From: Streptomyces qaidamensis
GTDB lineage: Bacteria; Actinomycetota; Actinomycetes; Streptomycetales; Streptomycetaceae
Length of the DNA: 64,000 nucleotides
NCBI RefSeq assembly: GCF_001611795.1
Contig: NZ_CP015098.1
Span: forward strand, 186,001 to 250,000
Direction: 5' to 3'
Shown here: piece after piece, positions 63,401 through 64,000 of the stretch
Layout: each line of letters starts with the position of its first letter
How positions within the stretch are numbered: the stretch's first letter is position 1
Program-made: the position numbers and the translations under genes
Notes under the pieces: generated by a model
The model's input: the letters and a program-made list of their open reading frames with translations, nothing else
Told to the model about the DNA's origin: nothing
The model's database searches: none

Positions 63401-63931
63401 TCAGCCGACCACACCGCGCTCGGTATCACCGTCGCCGAGGAACCGGCGCCCTGCCCTGTGCCGACTTGTGTATGACCAGGTCACCGCTGTCATGAGAACC
63501 GGGATGGCGACCAGCGGAGCGAAAGCGATGCCCCAGACGGTCTGGGCCGTACCGCTGGACAAGTACGTCCGGCTCTCGACGGTGAAGGCGACCACGAGTT
63601 GCCACAGTGCTACCGGGACCAGGACGGCCGAGGCGGTCCAGGCCAGCGCGGCGAGGCTCCTGGGCCGCAGCGGCCGCCACCGGTCGCTGACGAGAAGCAG
63701 CGGGAACAAGGCGGCCAGCTCGGTGAGGACAGAGAGGCCGACGACGTATGCGATGCCCCATCCCGGGATGTCGAAGACGTCCCGCAGGACCTGGTCGCTG
63801 TAGCCGACATGGGCCCCGGACGCCATGGCGATGCGCCACAGGCCGGACGGGGCTGCGCACAGGGCTATGGCGTGGGCGGCTCGGCGGGCCCAGAGAGGCA
63901 CGGCGGGGGCAGAAGCGGCTGCTGCGGTCAT
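63401..63931 (-). CDS. Four-helix integral membrane protein, unknown function
   Basis: 176 residues from the ATG at 63931. Hydrophobic helices at about 20-40, 58-80 (GWGIAYVVGLSVLTELAALF), 88-115 (AALAWTASAVLVPVALWQLV) and 130-155 (AFAPLVAIPVLMTAVTW) are clear. No catalytic motif. It resembles hypothetical membrane proteins of Streptomyces. The remaining 63932-64000 holds nothing. Confidence 0.75.
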   Translation of the reverse strand: MTAAAASAPAVPLWARRAAHAIALCAAPSGLWRIAMASGAHVGYSDQVLRDVFDIPGWGIAYVVGLSVLTELAALFPLLLVSDRWRPLRPRSLAALAWTASAVLVPVALWQLVVAFTVESRTYLSSGTAQTVWGIAFAPLVAIPVLMTAVTWSYTSRHRAGRRFLGDGDTERGVVG

Positions 63932-64000
63932 GACTCCATGCTGTCCGGGGACGCGTCAGCAGCGCGTCGTCCGCAACGGCGGTCCGTTCTCCCCCGTTCG

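Noticed and set aside
1..64000. Telomere palindromes or an origin
   Set aside because: Despite tap-tpg, I saw no dense cluster of telomere-type palindromes or DnaA-box arrays.

Overview
This is high-GC DNA with strong third-position GC bias, GTG and TTG starts, Tat and lipoprotein signals, and dense NRPS-like, ABC-importer and MerR/PucR/GntR/TetR regulator content. All of this points to Streptomyces or a very close relative. A tap-tpg pair at 41576-44273 encodes the telomere-binding primase-like protein and the terminal protein that cap linear Streptomyces replicons. The window is therefore most likely part of a chromosome arm (or a linear plasmid). It also holds many broken genes and insertion-sequence scraps, as expected for arm DNA. 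No telomere, rRNA, tRNA or CRISPR was seen.

Layout. 1-9153: a 5'-truncated secreted subtilase, a collapsed rhamnogalacturonan-lyase gene, a large XRE/nSTAND/WD40 protein and a lipoprotein NodB deacetylase. 9164-13422: a gene graveyard containing a tyrosine-recombinase stub, an IS110 tail, an ene-reductase tail, an internally deleted IS5 element, and an aldehyde dehydrogenase fused head-to-head with an MmyB-type regulator. The only intact genes in it are a small conserved protein and a MerR regulator. 13414-16821: a PucR regulator divergent from a ferredoxin reductase and a fatty-acyl desaturase. 16960-23290: decayed two-component genes, two membrane proteins, an ankyrin-repeat protein and two more gene scraps.

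23297-34466: a compact steroid C/D-ring (HIP) catabolic cluster that mirrors the mycobacterial KstR2 regulon. It contains a fadA6-like thiolase, a kstR2-like TetR regulator, ipdF-like SDR, an enoyl-CoA hydratase, an acyl-CoA dehydrogenase pair, ipdC, ipdB, ipdA, echA20 and two SDRs. The same palindromic operator lies in both divergent promoter regions.

34792-41185: a HutC-type GntR regulator divergent from a complete ABC importer and a HAD phosphatase fused to an EEP phosphoesterase, with a palindrome between them. This looks like uptake and dephosphorylation of an organic phosphorus compound.

41232-44338: zinc-ribbon protein, tpg, tap and direct repeats upstream of tap. 44421-53861: an I36-like secreted inhibitor, a group II PLP decarboxylase, a complete branched-chain/amide ABC importer and two methyltransferases. 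54103-60760: an Fe(III)-type ABC importer divergent from a single-chain adenylation-carrier-acyltransferase-3 protein, with an iron box between them. 60797-63931: an SRPBCC protein, a broken secreted hydrolase, an intact alpha/beta hydrolase preceded by a possible leader peptide, a broken quinone-oxidoreductase gene and a four-helix membrane protein.
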